A stretch of DNA of 64,000 nucleotides from Callipepla californica brunnescens (Eukaryota > Chordata > Aves > Galliformes > Odontophoridae), in assembly GCA_023055505.1 (NCBI GenBank), contig JALIRH010000026.1, positions 10,369,591 to 10,433,590 of the forward strand, in the 5' to 3' direction. A program made the position numbers and the translations under genes. Of this stretch, positions 12,039-23,940 are shown one piece after another. Under the pieces are notes generated by a model. That model saw nothing but the letters and a program-made list of their open reading frames with translations. It made no database searches and was not told where the DNA came from. Within the stretch, counting starts at the first letter, position 1. Each line of letters starts with the position of its first letter.

Positions 12039-13622
12039 CACCTGCTCAAAGGACTGCAATTAAGTTAGTGTGGTGCTCAATCTAAACTAATTATTTCCTC
12101 TACTCACCTGATGTCATGACAAGACTGCTGTGCCACCTGAGCTAGCCCTGTATGACTGACTTTCTAACTTAAGCTTTTTAAAGTGTGTTTCTTCTGCCTC
12201 TTTTGAAATTAACATATGAGCTTACAACAACAAATGCTGAGGGAACAGGACAATAGTGTACTCTTAAGTTGTAGTGCATCCTCTGAGCATCACTGCCATG
12301 CTGTGCCATTCGTCTTGTACACCTGTGCTCAATCTTCCAAGTGTGCCTTTCAAACGAGCTTCTGAAAAACAAATTAATTTCATTATTTTTGGTCAGGATT
12401 TGAATTCTCAAGAAGGAATATAACAGTCCATACACAGCTGCCAAAGCAGCAGTTTTTGAAGCTGTAAATCTGTCTGGAGTGATCTGGGCTCAGTGGTTTT
12501 TGCTGGCTGAATGGAACCTTGTTTCTTCTGAGCGCTCTTTTGTGTTGTTTTTATCGTTACATGCCTCTTTCTTTCTAAAAGCTTCTCAAACAAAAAAGAC
12601 AAATTTTGTCCCAGGGATGTTTCCGTATGTCAGAAATCATTGATCAGAAGACTTTAAGTTTGGAGAAGCATGTGTATCATAATGGAAGCAAAATGAAGGA
12701 AATGAGTAAAAGAAACCTCTAGCTATTACGTGGGGAACTCTGTCTTTAAGAGCAACTGTTGTGTCGGGACATGGTATGCATCACTGCTGCCTCTTGACAG
12801 GTTCACCATGGAGAGACACAAATTAAATTCTTTCAGTTGCGGTTTTGAAGCTAAAAGTGTTTGACTAGTTCAGCCCCTGAATGGTGTTTAAGGAATAAAG
12901 AGAAAAAGAGCAGGAAGTTCTAATTGGCAAATTACTTCTTGTTATTTAGTTTGGCTTCCAAATTGGAAATTACGATAATGAGGAGCTTTGTGGGACTTGC
13001 CCTTGAAGAGGGCCAGGCAGCTTTTTGTTCAATTACCATTTAATGTGAAGATATTCAAGGAACATATTGTAGCATTTAAGCCATCACTTTCTATTAAACA
13101 AGTATTCTAAGGTAATGATTTTTAAATCTCTCCCTGTGAATGGCTTTTGTGATTTCGTGATGTTCAAGTGAAGTGTAGGTTGCAAACAAGAGCTAGAAGG
13201 ATTTACTTATGAAGTAATATTTAGTAGAGTGGCTTCAAATACATTTCTCAAGATGTAATGAATGGACATTGTTGTATGCAGTGATATAATGACTTCATGT
13301 TAATGGAACTATCAAGGTGAATGTGTAAGTGTAACAGAGTTTACATTAATTCTGTTATTTCCTTTACTGTTTCTTAATGCATCTTATTGGTAGCTGAAAG
13401 TGATATCATTGAGAAGGATCTGATCCTGGTAGCATATATTGAAAGTGCTGTTAACTTTGAATTTTGTCTTGTAGCTCAAGGTCTGAAACTTTATCTATAT
13501 GCTATATATATACATCTGAAAATAGCAAAGAGGTGATGTAAAAATAGGATTTCTGAGAGGAATATAATGTGACTACTTAATTTTTTTAAACATGCTTCTA
13601 ATAAGTTTTTTGGATAATTAGG

Positions 13623-13770
13623 AAAAAAAAAAAAAAAAAAGACCACAAAAATGAGCCAAAACAAACAAACAAAAAAAAAAAAGTCAAAAGCTTATGATTC
13701 CACAGCCAGTGGGCTGGAGCTGTATTCTGTGACCTGTTGAGTTGTTTTTTGTTTTTTATTTTTTTTGTTC
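13623..13770. repeat. A-rich and T-rich tracts in opposed orientation
   Basis: An 18-base A run (13623-13640) and a CAAA-rich stretch ending in a long A run (13658-13682) are followed about 60 bases later by a T-rich stretch (13741-13770). The A and T arms are roughly complementary and could pair across a unique loop. Each tract alone is ordinary simple sequence. Confidence 0.75.
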
Positions 13771-14890
13771 TTTCTTAGTGAAATTACTCATTCCTTTTTG
13801 TTGACGCAAGATCTGTTTTTTGCAGTTGTGACTACTTTTTCTTCTGTAGAGTAGACTGCATGCAAACTCAGTATAAACCTCTAGATTTGGTCCTGAGCAG
13901 GGAAACAGTATAGGTGAAGCACTTAACAAATTTCATTCAAAATCTGAAAGCAAAAAAAAAAAATTTTGTAGTAATGCTTTGAATGGACAACTTAATTGTT
14001 TATAATTATTGTTTTTAAGAGCCATTTTACGTGTGTTCGTATTTTCTTGCTTATGTTTCTATAATCAACCCTTTCGAACTTGCAGGCTCAGAATAAGCAG
14101 TTCTAACTAAGTTGACTTTTCACTTATCTGTGTTCACGTTAATTAGAATGCTTTAAAGTGAAATAGTGGAAGAGAGTTAATTTGTTCAGCATGTTTCCTT
14201 CTGATTTAGCTCCTTTCAACCCAATATTTGGCCTAAAGCAACTGCACTTAGTGCCATTTTTTTAAAGCCTTTTTAAACAGAGGCATGCAATAGAAACACA
14301 GTTCCTGAACTCTAGCAGTGCTGCTGGATACTGTTCTCAGACTGCCTATTATTGCTTCTGTATGAGTGGATGACCAATGGATGATTCATAGTCTTGGCCT
14401 CCTGTCCAGCACAGAGAGCTGTTTGAGAGCAAACCCACAGGCAATTTAGTTCATGTTTTCCCTTTGGGTTATGCTGGTCCAGGAACAAGATAATCAATCA
14501 TTTAAAAATTTTAGAAACAAAAACAAGTTACTGTTGTGTATGCTGTTTTGTCATATTTATGTTAGTGTGTGAGCATACAAATGTGTATATGAATAAAGAC
14601 CTGTATGTATACATATATGATGCTAGTAACAGAAATGTCAGCAGATAGTAGCAGTAATGTACTTCATTTTTACAATGGTAACCAAAAATAATCTTTGAAA
14701 TTGTCCCTGTAAAAGCCAAACAGTTCATAGTAAGGCCAGGGAGAGGCCTCTAGATAACGTGTTGACCTTCTATATGTCATAGGCAGCACATTTTACTTGG
14801 AGACCACAATGAAAGCATTTTGTTCCTTGGGGGACTATATCCCATAAGCAGCAAGCAAGGAAGGCAAACTGTCAGTAATATGAGTTCTCT

Positions 14891-15497
14891 ATGTTGACTG
14901 GGTTATATGAAATATACCCTGATGTCCTCAGGGAAAGCTCCTGTTCTGCACCGGAGGGGGGGACTGAGAAAACAAATCAGAGACCCTTGCTCATCTGGCA
15001 TAAAAGAAGCCTATTCCATTTTGAATGTTCCGATCATAGACCTTCAGCATGCGAAGTGGTACCTACCATTCAGGCATCCAGAGGCGGATTCTGGTTTTTG
15101 CTTCATCTCCTGTCTGCTTTAGACCTGTGACTGATCTCTCATGCTGAATGGGAAGGCCTGCCTGAATGCAGCAAACTGCAAGAACAGCATTTGTTGCTGA
15201 CCTTTTCAACATCTGGCTGAAGCCCTGAAGCGTGAGATTCAGTCATGGTGTAAAGCTGCAAAGCCTTATAAGCATTTGAAGTTCAGCAGAGCAATCTTCC
15301 TTCTCCCCTTTTGGCCCATACTAGATGGAGATAAGCAGGATGTCATAGATCATGAAGTGCTAAAGCTGAAAAGGGCAGCCATGGCCTTGCAGTATGGCCC
15401 TTTACAAACTGACCATTGTGGTGACGGCTTTTTACCCTTCCAGGATGCAGAGAATGTAACTATCTTGGATGTAGTATCTTTCTTAGACTCCTGGTAA
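14891..15497 (+). pseudogene. Coding-like block with broken frames, unidentified
   Basis: Richer in G and C than its flanks. One frame is open at 14907-15122 and includes SILNVPIIDLQHAKWYLPF. A different frame is open from ATG at 15141 to 15497 except for one TGA at 15198-15200. The part after that TGA is about 98 codons (including AEALKREIQSWCKAAKPYK and KQDVIDHEVLKLKRAAMAL) and has the amphipathic, lysine- and leucine-rich look of a helical protein. The frame change near 15.12 kb and the internal stop would fit a decayed retrocopy or old exon. I cannot name a family, and no intron signals or poly(A) tail clearly mark its edges. Chance open frames remain possible. Confidence 0.25.
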
Positions 15498-15780
15498 CAT
15501 TTTACAAAGCTTAGGTTGCACGCTGATACAAGTAAATGCTACTCTAAGAAGAACTTCCTTCACTAGTCAAGAGATACCTAGACAAACAATATGTGCTTGT
15601 TGACAGTTCACTTGATCTTGGCAGTTTTCTCTGCCAAATCTTAGTGTGTCATTGGGTATGAAGATATTCTTTTAGTGGAGCACAGTCATGTCCAACCTGA
15701 CTAACACTGTTAAAGGTCAGCATATGAAAATATTAATTATTCCATCTGAGATGGCTTCTTGATAATATGGCATTTCTACT

Positions 15781-15794
15781 TTGTTGTTGTTGTT
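15781..15794. repeat. (TTG)n microsatellite
   Basis: Four and two-thirds copies of TTG. Short and low-complexity. Confidence 0.8.
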
Positions 15795-17015
15795 ATAAAT
15801 CTGTGTGTTTGTTTCTGAATCAACAAATCAGCACACAGAACAGATGCTTTTTGGCTTATTTTTGAGTGATGCTTTGCCTAACTTTATAAGCTTAGCTGTC
15901 TCAGGCGTCTTAGTTGACGTGTGGAATACTATACAATCCAACACACTGAAACATTTTTCCTTTTTCTCAGTTATCCTTTGACTGTTGCTAAAAGAAAAAA
16001 TATTTAGCTTATTGGTAAGATAAATATAAGTTAGTAATTCTAGTAACTCTGAAGAAAATGTTCTGATGTACTTTTGTTATACGCATGAAAGAAAGTACAT
16101 GAGTCAGGTGACAGTTAAAACTGCAGAAATGCAAAAATAAATCATAAAGTAAATGAGATGAATTGGGGCATTAAGCATTGGAGCTTAACATCTGAGAGAA
16201 ATGATGCATCTCCATTTCCAGTTCTATCTTCTTAGCATGGGATGTCTGTCAGGAAAGTATGGTGGTAGAGCATAAACCATGATGTGCAGTGCAGATCATA
16301 CAAGAGGCCTTATCTGAAGGGGAATAATATAATTTTCTAGCTTTGGCACTCCAAAAACACAGTATGTGAATTATTTTCCAGGCATAATTGTGCTGTTTGT
16401 TTTTCCTTTCAACCCAGAACACAACTGTAATGTCTTCACATTGAAATAGAAAGATATGATAGAGAACTGCATTTTTTAATCCTCTGTTTAACAGTCACTT
16501 ATACGATGTGTAACTTCAGTTCTTGGTTTCTACCTAGAACTGTTGTGTGAGGAAAATTGTATATCTCATGTCTCTGCTTGAAGCAAAAGTGAGATAGAGG
16601 GATCATTATTTTCCCAAAAGATGATTTCATGCGTCTTCCTCATAAATTTGAGGTCTGAATGCAAAATGCATTATGCAAATCATCGTCTTTTATTGTGATG
16701 CTGTTTTTGAGAGGTTCATAATATGTCAGTACACACCATTCATTTATATATTTTTTTCTGTTATTATAAAATGAAGACGATTAATCATACTATCAGTAAT
16801 CCTAAAGCAACTCTTCTGCTGCGCAAACAAAGGAAAGCTGAATTTCACAGGGACAGTGAAGCAACAGCACACTGTCTCACAAGATAGGCTTGTTCAAGTG
16901 AAAGACCTGTCACATCTAATTTACTGAGTGAGAGACACAACTTCAGAGCCAAGAGGCTGGCTTTAATACACCTTTAATGATGTTGTATCATTCTTTCCAA
17001 AATATAACTGTTGAA

Positions 17016-17031
17016 ATGCAGCGCGCTGCAT
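17016..17031. repeat. 16-bp perfect GC-centred palindrome
   Basis: The half-site ATGCAGCG is followed at once by its reverse complement, giving a core with two CpG dinucleotides in DNA that is otherwise CpG-poor. It could be a dimeric factor site or coincidence. Confidence 0.8.
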
Positions 17032-17754
17032 CATCTTCTGGCAAGCAGAGAAGGTGCAAAGCAAAGAGAAGCACAGAGCTGTGCACCTTTTGTGGCTTCA
17101 ATTCTGGCTAGTGCTTATGTACTCACAAGCTGGTAAACAGCAAGATGAGAACAGCAGGGGAGCTGCAATCTTATAAGAAAGGGAGGGTAATGAAACAATT
17201 CCCTCTTTAGGGTGAATGAAGCCAGAGGGGGCAAGCAATGGCTATGAACCTCATCAGTATTGTACTTCAGACAGCTTCAGAAGATCATACTGTCCACTCA
17301 AATCTCATTCCCTTTTCTCTTCTTTTTCTTATCTTTATTTTTTAAGGTTGTGCACTGTTGAAAGTAAAACAACAGACATTTAAGGGCTTTGGGGCTGCTT
17401 GCAGTTATTGTTGTCAAGTCAGTGGTAAATCCTACTTTAAATCATGATGAAACTTCTGTCTCATTTGTGTTTTCTTGAGTACTGAATTCCTTTTTCTCAT
17501 TGTATTGTTCTTCTGAACCACAACTAACAAACAATTAAATACCATACAATATGATAGTCTTTTGTTTTCAGCTGTAAAGCTTTCTGCTTAGTTTGATATT
17601 GGTATCTATACATTTGCAGAAAACTTTAGTTCTCTTTCAATACTTCATCTTTAAAAATTTCTCACTCTTCAAGAGAAGTGCATTGTGTCATTGTCATTCC
17701 CTGGATTAAAATTTTTGTGTATGTGAATATTCATGCCCCACATATGCATGCAGT

Positions 17755-18303
17755 TGGTTGTGATTTAATCTGGCAGGCATTTAAGCACCGCATAGTTGTT
17801 ATCTCAATCTCCCCTAGTGGGGTGGGGAAGCGGATGAGAAGAGGGAAAATGGTGAGAACTCTTCAGTTGAGGGAAGGGTGGTTTAATAAGAATGAAGGAG
17901 GAAAAAAATAGTAGAAAGGAATATTTAAAAAACAAACAACAGAGATAACACAATTGCTTACTTCTACTTGACTGATAACTGGCAGTCTTTGCCCTAGCAA
18001 TGGTAGACCACCAGCATTCTCCCTCTAGTTCTGTTACTCAGCTTGGTGCCATGTGGTACTGGACACCCCTTTGGCTGTTGGGGTGTCAGCTATCCTAGCT
18101 GTGTTCCCTCCCAGCTTGTGCATTTCTGCTTCCCTTGCTAGCAGTGCAGCATGCAAAACTGAAGTGCCCTTTACTCAGAGACAGCACTACTGAGCAACAA
18201 CTAAAACACTGGCGTGCTATCAATATTTTTATCCTAAATCTGAAACACAGCACCAGCTACTATGATGAAAAGTGAATCTAGTCTCGGTCAAAACCAGGAT
18301 TCA
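17755..18303 (-). mobile_element. Avian ERV solo LTR, copy 1
   Basis: On the plus strand this reads as the reverse complement of a widespread avian LTR. In order: a left edge TGTGATTTAATCTGGCAGG and GCACCGCATAG, a GGTTTAATAAG motif, a core CCCTTTGGCTGTTGGGG with CAGCTATCCTAGCTG and CCCTCCCAGCTT, and a right end with TACTATGATGAAAAGTG and CAAAACCAGG. All of these align with copies 2 and 3 in this window. Length is about 549 bp. No retroviral gag, pol or env frame adjoins it, so it is a solo LTR left by recombination. A target-site duplication is not clear. From memory the family is ERVL-like; the exact family name was not verified. It could carry residual promoter activity on the minus strand. 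Confidence 0.85.
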
Positions 18304-18585
18304 GATGTATATGCTTATCCACATCTATGTGTCAGTGCTTCAAAGTGGGATTGATTTTAGACAGAGTATGGATGAGATGATGCAGCTGCCTTTTTTTCTC
18401 TGACAGCTTCTTAGTGGTGTGTAATTGCTGAGTGCTTATTTGTATTGATTTGCTGCCTGAAGTGAATGTTAAAGCTTTGTATTTCCTAAGGTGGTGAGGA
18501 TAATTCTTCTAATAACAGGCCATATTGTTTCAACTAATAAATGTATGTACTGAGATTGTGCTTGCTACATTTAGTCATAAAGTAC

Positions 18586-18603
18586 AAAAAAAAAAAAAAA
18601 AAA
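18586..18603 (+). repeat. Poly(A) tract
   Basis: Eighteen consecutive A. CR1 elements do not end in poly(A), so it is not a CR1 tail. AATAAA lies at 18536-18541, slightly further upstream than usual for a polyadenylation signal, so a retrocopy origin is possible but weak. Confidence 0.85.
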
Positions 18604-19495
18604 GCCACGAAACAAACAAAAGGCATTTCTTAACCTCTCAGGTAATCTTGATGGTTAACTTTTCTCATTAAAAAATTTTTGCATGAACCTTTTTCTCAGC
18701 ATTTGGATCTGATCATGCATTTCTCTGCTAGAGTAAATGACTGTCTAATCCATGTCTGTTCATGTGTAGCTACTTATAAACCATAATCAGGTCACATCTT
18801 AACCTTCTCTTTGATAAAATAAATAGATTAAGTGCTTAAGCTTTTTACTCTCAGGCAGATTTCCAAGCCTTGAATAATACTATTTAACTGTTCTCTGAAC
18901 CATTTCCAAATTGTCACGTTCACATTTAAAATTGATACTAGTACTGACCACTTAATTCCAGTGATTATCTAACTGATGTTATGTGAAGTACAAGTGATTC
19001 CTAACTACATTTGAGGTAGTCAACTCCAAACATAGCATCTGCGTATGTTCCTTACTACTTGATTAGTAGACAACCTTGGTGGCCTCTTCAGATCATAGCT
19101 ATGAAGTGGTTCTTCTGTCATAGTGCTGGCCCTTACGATTAGTTCCTGAAGATGTGTGGCTTGGATTTTTCTCAGGAAATATTTGGCTGTACAGAGGTGT
19201 TGATTTGATGCATTTTTGTTTTGCTCAGTAATTGGGTGCTAAAACCATGTTACAGTAGTTGAGGTGCTCAGCTGCTAATACCAACAAAGTGATTAAATTA
19301 ATTCCAGAGTGCTGGAAAGATGAGTTCTGTATGTGATCGAAGGATGCAGGGTCCAAGAGAAACTCTGTAAATGATTAGGCTTGGATAACTGAAACACTTC
19401 CCAGTATTTAAAGCAAACTGGAGTATAAAGCCAGTAACTTCTTATTTCTAATAGGAAGAGCTTTGCAGTCACGGAAGTAGCAATGCTGCTGGAAA

Positions 19496-19520
19496 ACAAA
19501 CAAACAAAAAAAAAAAAAAA
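19496..19520. repeat. CAAA / poly(A) simple repeat
   Basis: A short ACAAACAAAC stretch running into about 15 A. Low-complexity sequence with no associated gene. Confidence 0.8.
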
Positions 19521-20692
19521 CCATACAAGTTTCCAGGTGTTTGATACTGAATTTTGAAAGTTTTAGCATAGAGTTTGTGCTCGTTTTTTTAGCCAGGCTT
19601 GTTGTAGTTGATGACCTAGGCCATTCAGCAGTTTCAGCATGGAGATCCATGAATGAGAATTTCTTCTGCTGAGAAGTGCAGAGTTCCATGCCAGCAGAGC
19701 TATTGTGAATCCTACACCTGCTGTCAGTTCACTTACAGACAGATCCCGTATTTACTTTTGAGCCTCAGGTTCTTTTTAAGATCCAACCTGTAATGTAATT
19801 AAAGAAGGATTTTATCCTGGCACTTATTCAATGTTAAGTACTTCAAAATCTATTTTAGAATGTTCAGTAATTATTGAACAATTTTTTTAAAATTAATCTG
19901 AGTACTTAATATTGATGTAGAGTGGACAAATATACATATCTCTCCATATGTGAACATACCTACTGAGAGCATACTGCAAAGCACAACTTTTTATAGCCAG
20001 TAGCATACTGAATTTCATGGAGCCATTATAATTATCAGTAAGTCCCACAGGCAGAATTCTGTAGAACTACTATTGTATAGCAGAGTCATTATACAGTATT
20101 TGATATTCTCGGTACGCACAGAGGTGGTGATGACATTGATGCAAACTCTTAAGTTGCTTGGTCAGCTGTGTATTTAATATTATGTATCAACATGCCTTAC
20201 TGTTTTATGTCAAAGGACTATCCTACTGTATGGTGTTTATTCCTTAGCTAATTGTGCTTCAGAAGAACAGTACAGTGAGGAGGAATCTCGTACTCAAGAA
20301 GTACTGAACAACACTGGTGACACAGGTCAGCAGAAGATGGGAAGAAATTGCACAGTGAAAATAAAGGAAAGCAATCTACAGTTATAGTATCTTTTTGTTG
20401 ATGAAGGTGTCTTTCATGGGCTATATCATGATTTTTTTTGAAAAGGTAGTCACACTTTCTTGACCCCTGCATCTCCTGAAAGCATAGCCCTGTTTTTATC
20501 CATGATTTGTGTCTGTTTCTGCCGCTATGTGGCCTCTAAAAATGTGGATAACCCGGTGGCAATAGGCTCCCAAGACATCTGTAGAGATTCACAACAACAG
20601 ACATCTTACTGTTCTTAATGTTTCTGCGGAAACTTTTTCTACTAGTAATCTCTTTTTCCATCATTTTCTGTCCATTCTGATCCAAGCCTTTA

Positions 20693-21565
20693 GCGTTGCC
20701 TGGGGTTCTTGTGGCCAAAATGCAGGGCCCAGCACTTGGTCTTGCTGAACTTCATCCCACTGGCTTTAGCCCAGTGATCCAGCCTGAACATGTTCCTCTG
20801 TAGGGCCTTCCTACTCCCAGGCAGATCAGTGCTTCCTCTCAGCTTGGTGTTATCTGCAGGCTTAGTGAGGGTGCACTCAATCACCTTATCCAGGTCATCA
20901 ATAAGGATACTGAACAGCTCAGGCCCCAAGGCTGACCCCTAGGAGATGCTTTTCCAGACCAGTTGCCAACTGGATTTCACCCCCATTCACTGCCATTCTC
21001 TGGGTCTGTCCCGCCACCCAGTTATTTAACCAGCAAGGAATGTACCTGTCCAAGCTATGGGCTGCCAGCTTTTCCAGGAGAATACTGTGGGAGACAGTGT
21101 CAAAGGTTTTGCTAAGAGGTCAAGGTAGATTTTCAACAACCTTTCCTCATTCACCAAGTGGGTCACTCAATCATAGAAGAAGATCAGGTAGATCAAGCGG
21201 TACCCAGCATTTCAGGAACCTGTGCTGGCTGGGCCTGATCCCTCATAGTCCTGTACATGCTGTGTGATCTCCCTCAAGATGATCTGCTCCATAACCTTTC
21301 CTGGCACTGAGCTCAGGCTGAGGGCCTGTAGTTCTCCAGATTTTCCTTTTGATCTGACTTGTAGATGGGAGTTAAACTGGCAAGCCTCAATCCTCTAGGA
21401 TCTCTCTGGTTGACCACGTATACTGACAGGTAGTGGGAAAGCAGCTTGATAATTAGTTCTGCCATTTCCCTCTGCATCTTCAGGCGGATTCCATCTGGCC
21501 CTGTGGTCATCTGATAATTCAGGTAGAGTAGTAGGATTTGACCACCTTGCCCTAGACAACCTTGT
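20693..21565 (-). mobile_element. CR1 LINE fragment with broken reverse transcriptase
   Basis: CR1 is a non-LTR retrotransposon whose ORF2 encodes endonuclease and reverse transcriptase. On the minus strand two blocks of ORF2 can be read. One (21510 down to 21313) contains TGPDGI, LASLTPIYKSDQKE and NYRPSA, the early RT region. The other (20929 down to 20690) contains [20 protein letters not shown], then ADNTKL where active RT has the FADDTKL catalytic box, and [11 protein letters not shown]. The second catalytic aspartate is N here, and stops and frame changes separate the blocks, so it is dead. Both the 5' part and the normal 3' end of the element are missing, so this is an internal fragment. 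The right boundary is approximate. Confidence 0.95.
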
Positions 21566-23940
21566 GGGTGGACCTATGTGGAGAAGTACTCCAGGAGCTG
21601 CAAACAGCCTGTTAAGAAGAGGCTGCAGTGCCTCAGTGCTGCTGGGGAAGTCACAGTATATATACCTAGCAGTATGGTGAGGGGCTGGTAGCTTTCATTT
21701 GTGACCAGGCTACTGTTTTTCTCTGGTCTTTAGAAAGTGAGAGATAATTTTAGAATTATGCTCTGGGCTGGACAGACCTATATGTGGATAGAGTAAGGCA
21801 AGATGAATCTGAAGATAGTATTTTCTATAGTCTTGTGAAAGAATGTGCATCGTTTGTATGTTATTTTGGCACTATAGTAGCCTCAGATTTAACTCTGCTA
21901 GGCCAGGAAGGATTTGCATTAATACATGTGTGGCTTTCATTTGAAGGAATTAATTTGTCTCGGCAGAAGAGCATGACTGTTTTCCTTTGAGATGCTAGTG
22001 TATGTCATTTGAGGCTTGTTCCATTTAAGTGATAGTAGTATTACTGATTTTGGAGATGTGTGGAGTTTTTTCTCAAAAAGACTGGGTATCTTTCAGTGGG
22101 TGTGCTGGCTTAGTCATGCTGGAATAAAAGATTAGGATGGGCAGCCCACTCAAAGTTGCAATGAATTAGAGTGAAAGAGGTGATTTTACCTTTCAAACAC
22201 AGCAATATTCCAAAAACGGGGAAGGTTAAAACAAAATGTTTCTGCTTGGGAAGCTAAGCTCAATATTTCAATGAAACTGCATAGCTAGAAAAAAACTTCT
22301 AAATGTCATATCTGAGTAAAACGTGCTTAAAAATAATTTAAAGTATCTCCATATCACCTTTTCCATAGAAGTGTGGAGTATTACATGATAGTATAGATAC
22401 AACTTGTAAAGCATGTACTTGATAAGAATAGATTTTTTTTTCTAATTCTCTGCACCACGTTTCTCCTGTTTAAGGTTTCCTTTATACTTTTACATCCTAA
22501 GAGGATTGTGTCCCGTTCCACTGAGGATAAGGTATATGCTAAATATATTACTAAGTTCATAGAAATAGATTTTTTTATTATTATTATTATTTTGATGTGT
22601 TCATTAGTTATGTAGTCACATCAAAGTCCTTCCTCTGATGGATAGTTGTCTGGTTTCTCTTCTTTCTCACTGCAGAGGAGCAAGCAAAGAAAACTTAAAT
22701 TTACAAAGCCCTTGAGTATACCTTATTGGCGAGGAGTGGGGAGGGAGATGGAGCTATTTCCATCAACAACTGTGCTTAAGTTCTTCATGGAAAAAATGGT
22801 CATCTTTTTTCCATTCTATCGTGTTCTCAGCAGAATGCCTCTTGCTTACTTTATTCTAAATATAGTCTTGAACTGTAATCACTGAACTATTTGTTCTGAA
22901 CAGCGGTAGTGGAGAGAATAATATGGCTGATTTTCACAAGCATTTCTTACTCTCCTGCTATAGTCATGACAATTTTCTACATGAGCTGCATTTTGAATGC
23001 GTCTTTAGGGATCCTTCATGAACAATCAGAACTTCTGGATTTGCAGTGGATCTTGAAAACTGCTGCTGTTTTAAGGAAAGTTAATACTGCCTTCTACGTG
23101 GTATATGAGGATATATGAAAGAGGAGAAAAATGTTTTGTTGTGCAAATGCAGATGGTAAACAATAATCCCTTACATAAACCTTTTATTTTACGGAGGGGA
23201 AGTGGTATTCTGAAATACAAAAGGGTGGAAGTATAAGAATAATACCCTAACTCTGCTATCTCTTGATGTGAGGATCAGCTTGGCTGATGAGGGTTTTAGT
23301 AGACCTTTCCCTTGCGACAGTCATAATTTCAGCTCCACAGTTGAAAAACATGGGTTTTTTATTTTTATTTGGCACCTAAGACTGATGTCCTCCTTAGACT
23401 ACTAGAGGCCAAAATTGTATTAGTTCAAATGATTGTTCTTACTCTTAAGCTTTGATACTTCATCAATACAGAGAAGTGAAACCAGTCCTCCTTCTCTTTT
23501 CCCTTGTGCTCTGTCTGCCAACAGTTAATACATCATTCCCAAGTATTGTTTTCCTTTCTGTCTTTAGATAGTAAGATCTATTAAATCAAAGAAGTGTAGT
23601 AAAACTGAGTAAGAATATTTGGGAAAGTTTATTCAGATTTAATTGGCAGTTAGCGTGAGGAAAATTCAGCATGCTTCAGTGTGAATATGTGCTTGTGTGT
23701 TTTAAATACAAAAACTTTGTATTGCTCTGGGGACATTGGATGTAGTGTATGATCAGATGGGTCACATTCCAGAACTTGATTCTCTATGGAGTTACTTAAG
23801 GGTTTTTCCAGCTATTGCCTCAATTATATCAGGGTGTTCAGTGATGTACTGCCATGCAATTGATCTCTTATCCAAATCACATATAGTGTTTTGACACTGT
23901 TCTAGATAGCTGCAAATGAGGTTTCATGTGGTGTCCACTT
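21566..23940. other. Non-coding DNA between two CR1 fragments
   Basis: No gene recognised. A strong pyrimidine tract with CTGCAG ends at 22675 and resembles a splice acceptor, but the following frames lack a donor and a recognisable product. The frame at 22909-23118 (69 codons) is hydrophobic and unidentified. A short TTA repeat lies at 22576-22592. Confidence 0.55.
22576..22592. repeat. (TTA)n microsatellite
   Basis: About five copies of TTA flanked by T runs. Simple sequence only. Confidence 0.85.

Larger units (their letters stand above)
9567..13620. other. Non-coding AT-rich DNA
   Basis: No gene or dispersed repeat recognised. It contains a 13-base tandem duplication at 11938-11963 and a short tetranucleotide repeat at 12020-12038. 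Open frames are all at chance length. Confidence 0.65.
13773..17754. other. Mostly non-coding DNA
   Basis: Outside the coding-like block at 14891-15497 and a 16-bp palindrome at 17016-17031 I see no gene or dispersed repeat. 16650-16810 has dense homeodomain and POU-type motifs and is discussed as a finding. Pyrimidine-rich sequence lies around 17311-17343. Confidence 0.6.
18304..20692. other. Non-coding DNA between LTR and CR1
   Basis: Begins directly after LTR copy 1. Contains an 18-base A run (18586-18603) preceded 44 bases earlier by AATAAA (18536-18541), and a CAAA/A tract at 19496-19520. No gene recognised. Confidence 0.6.
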
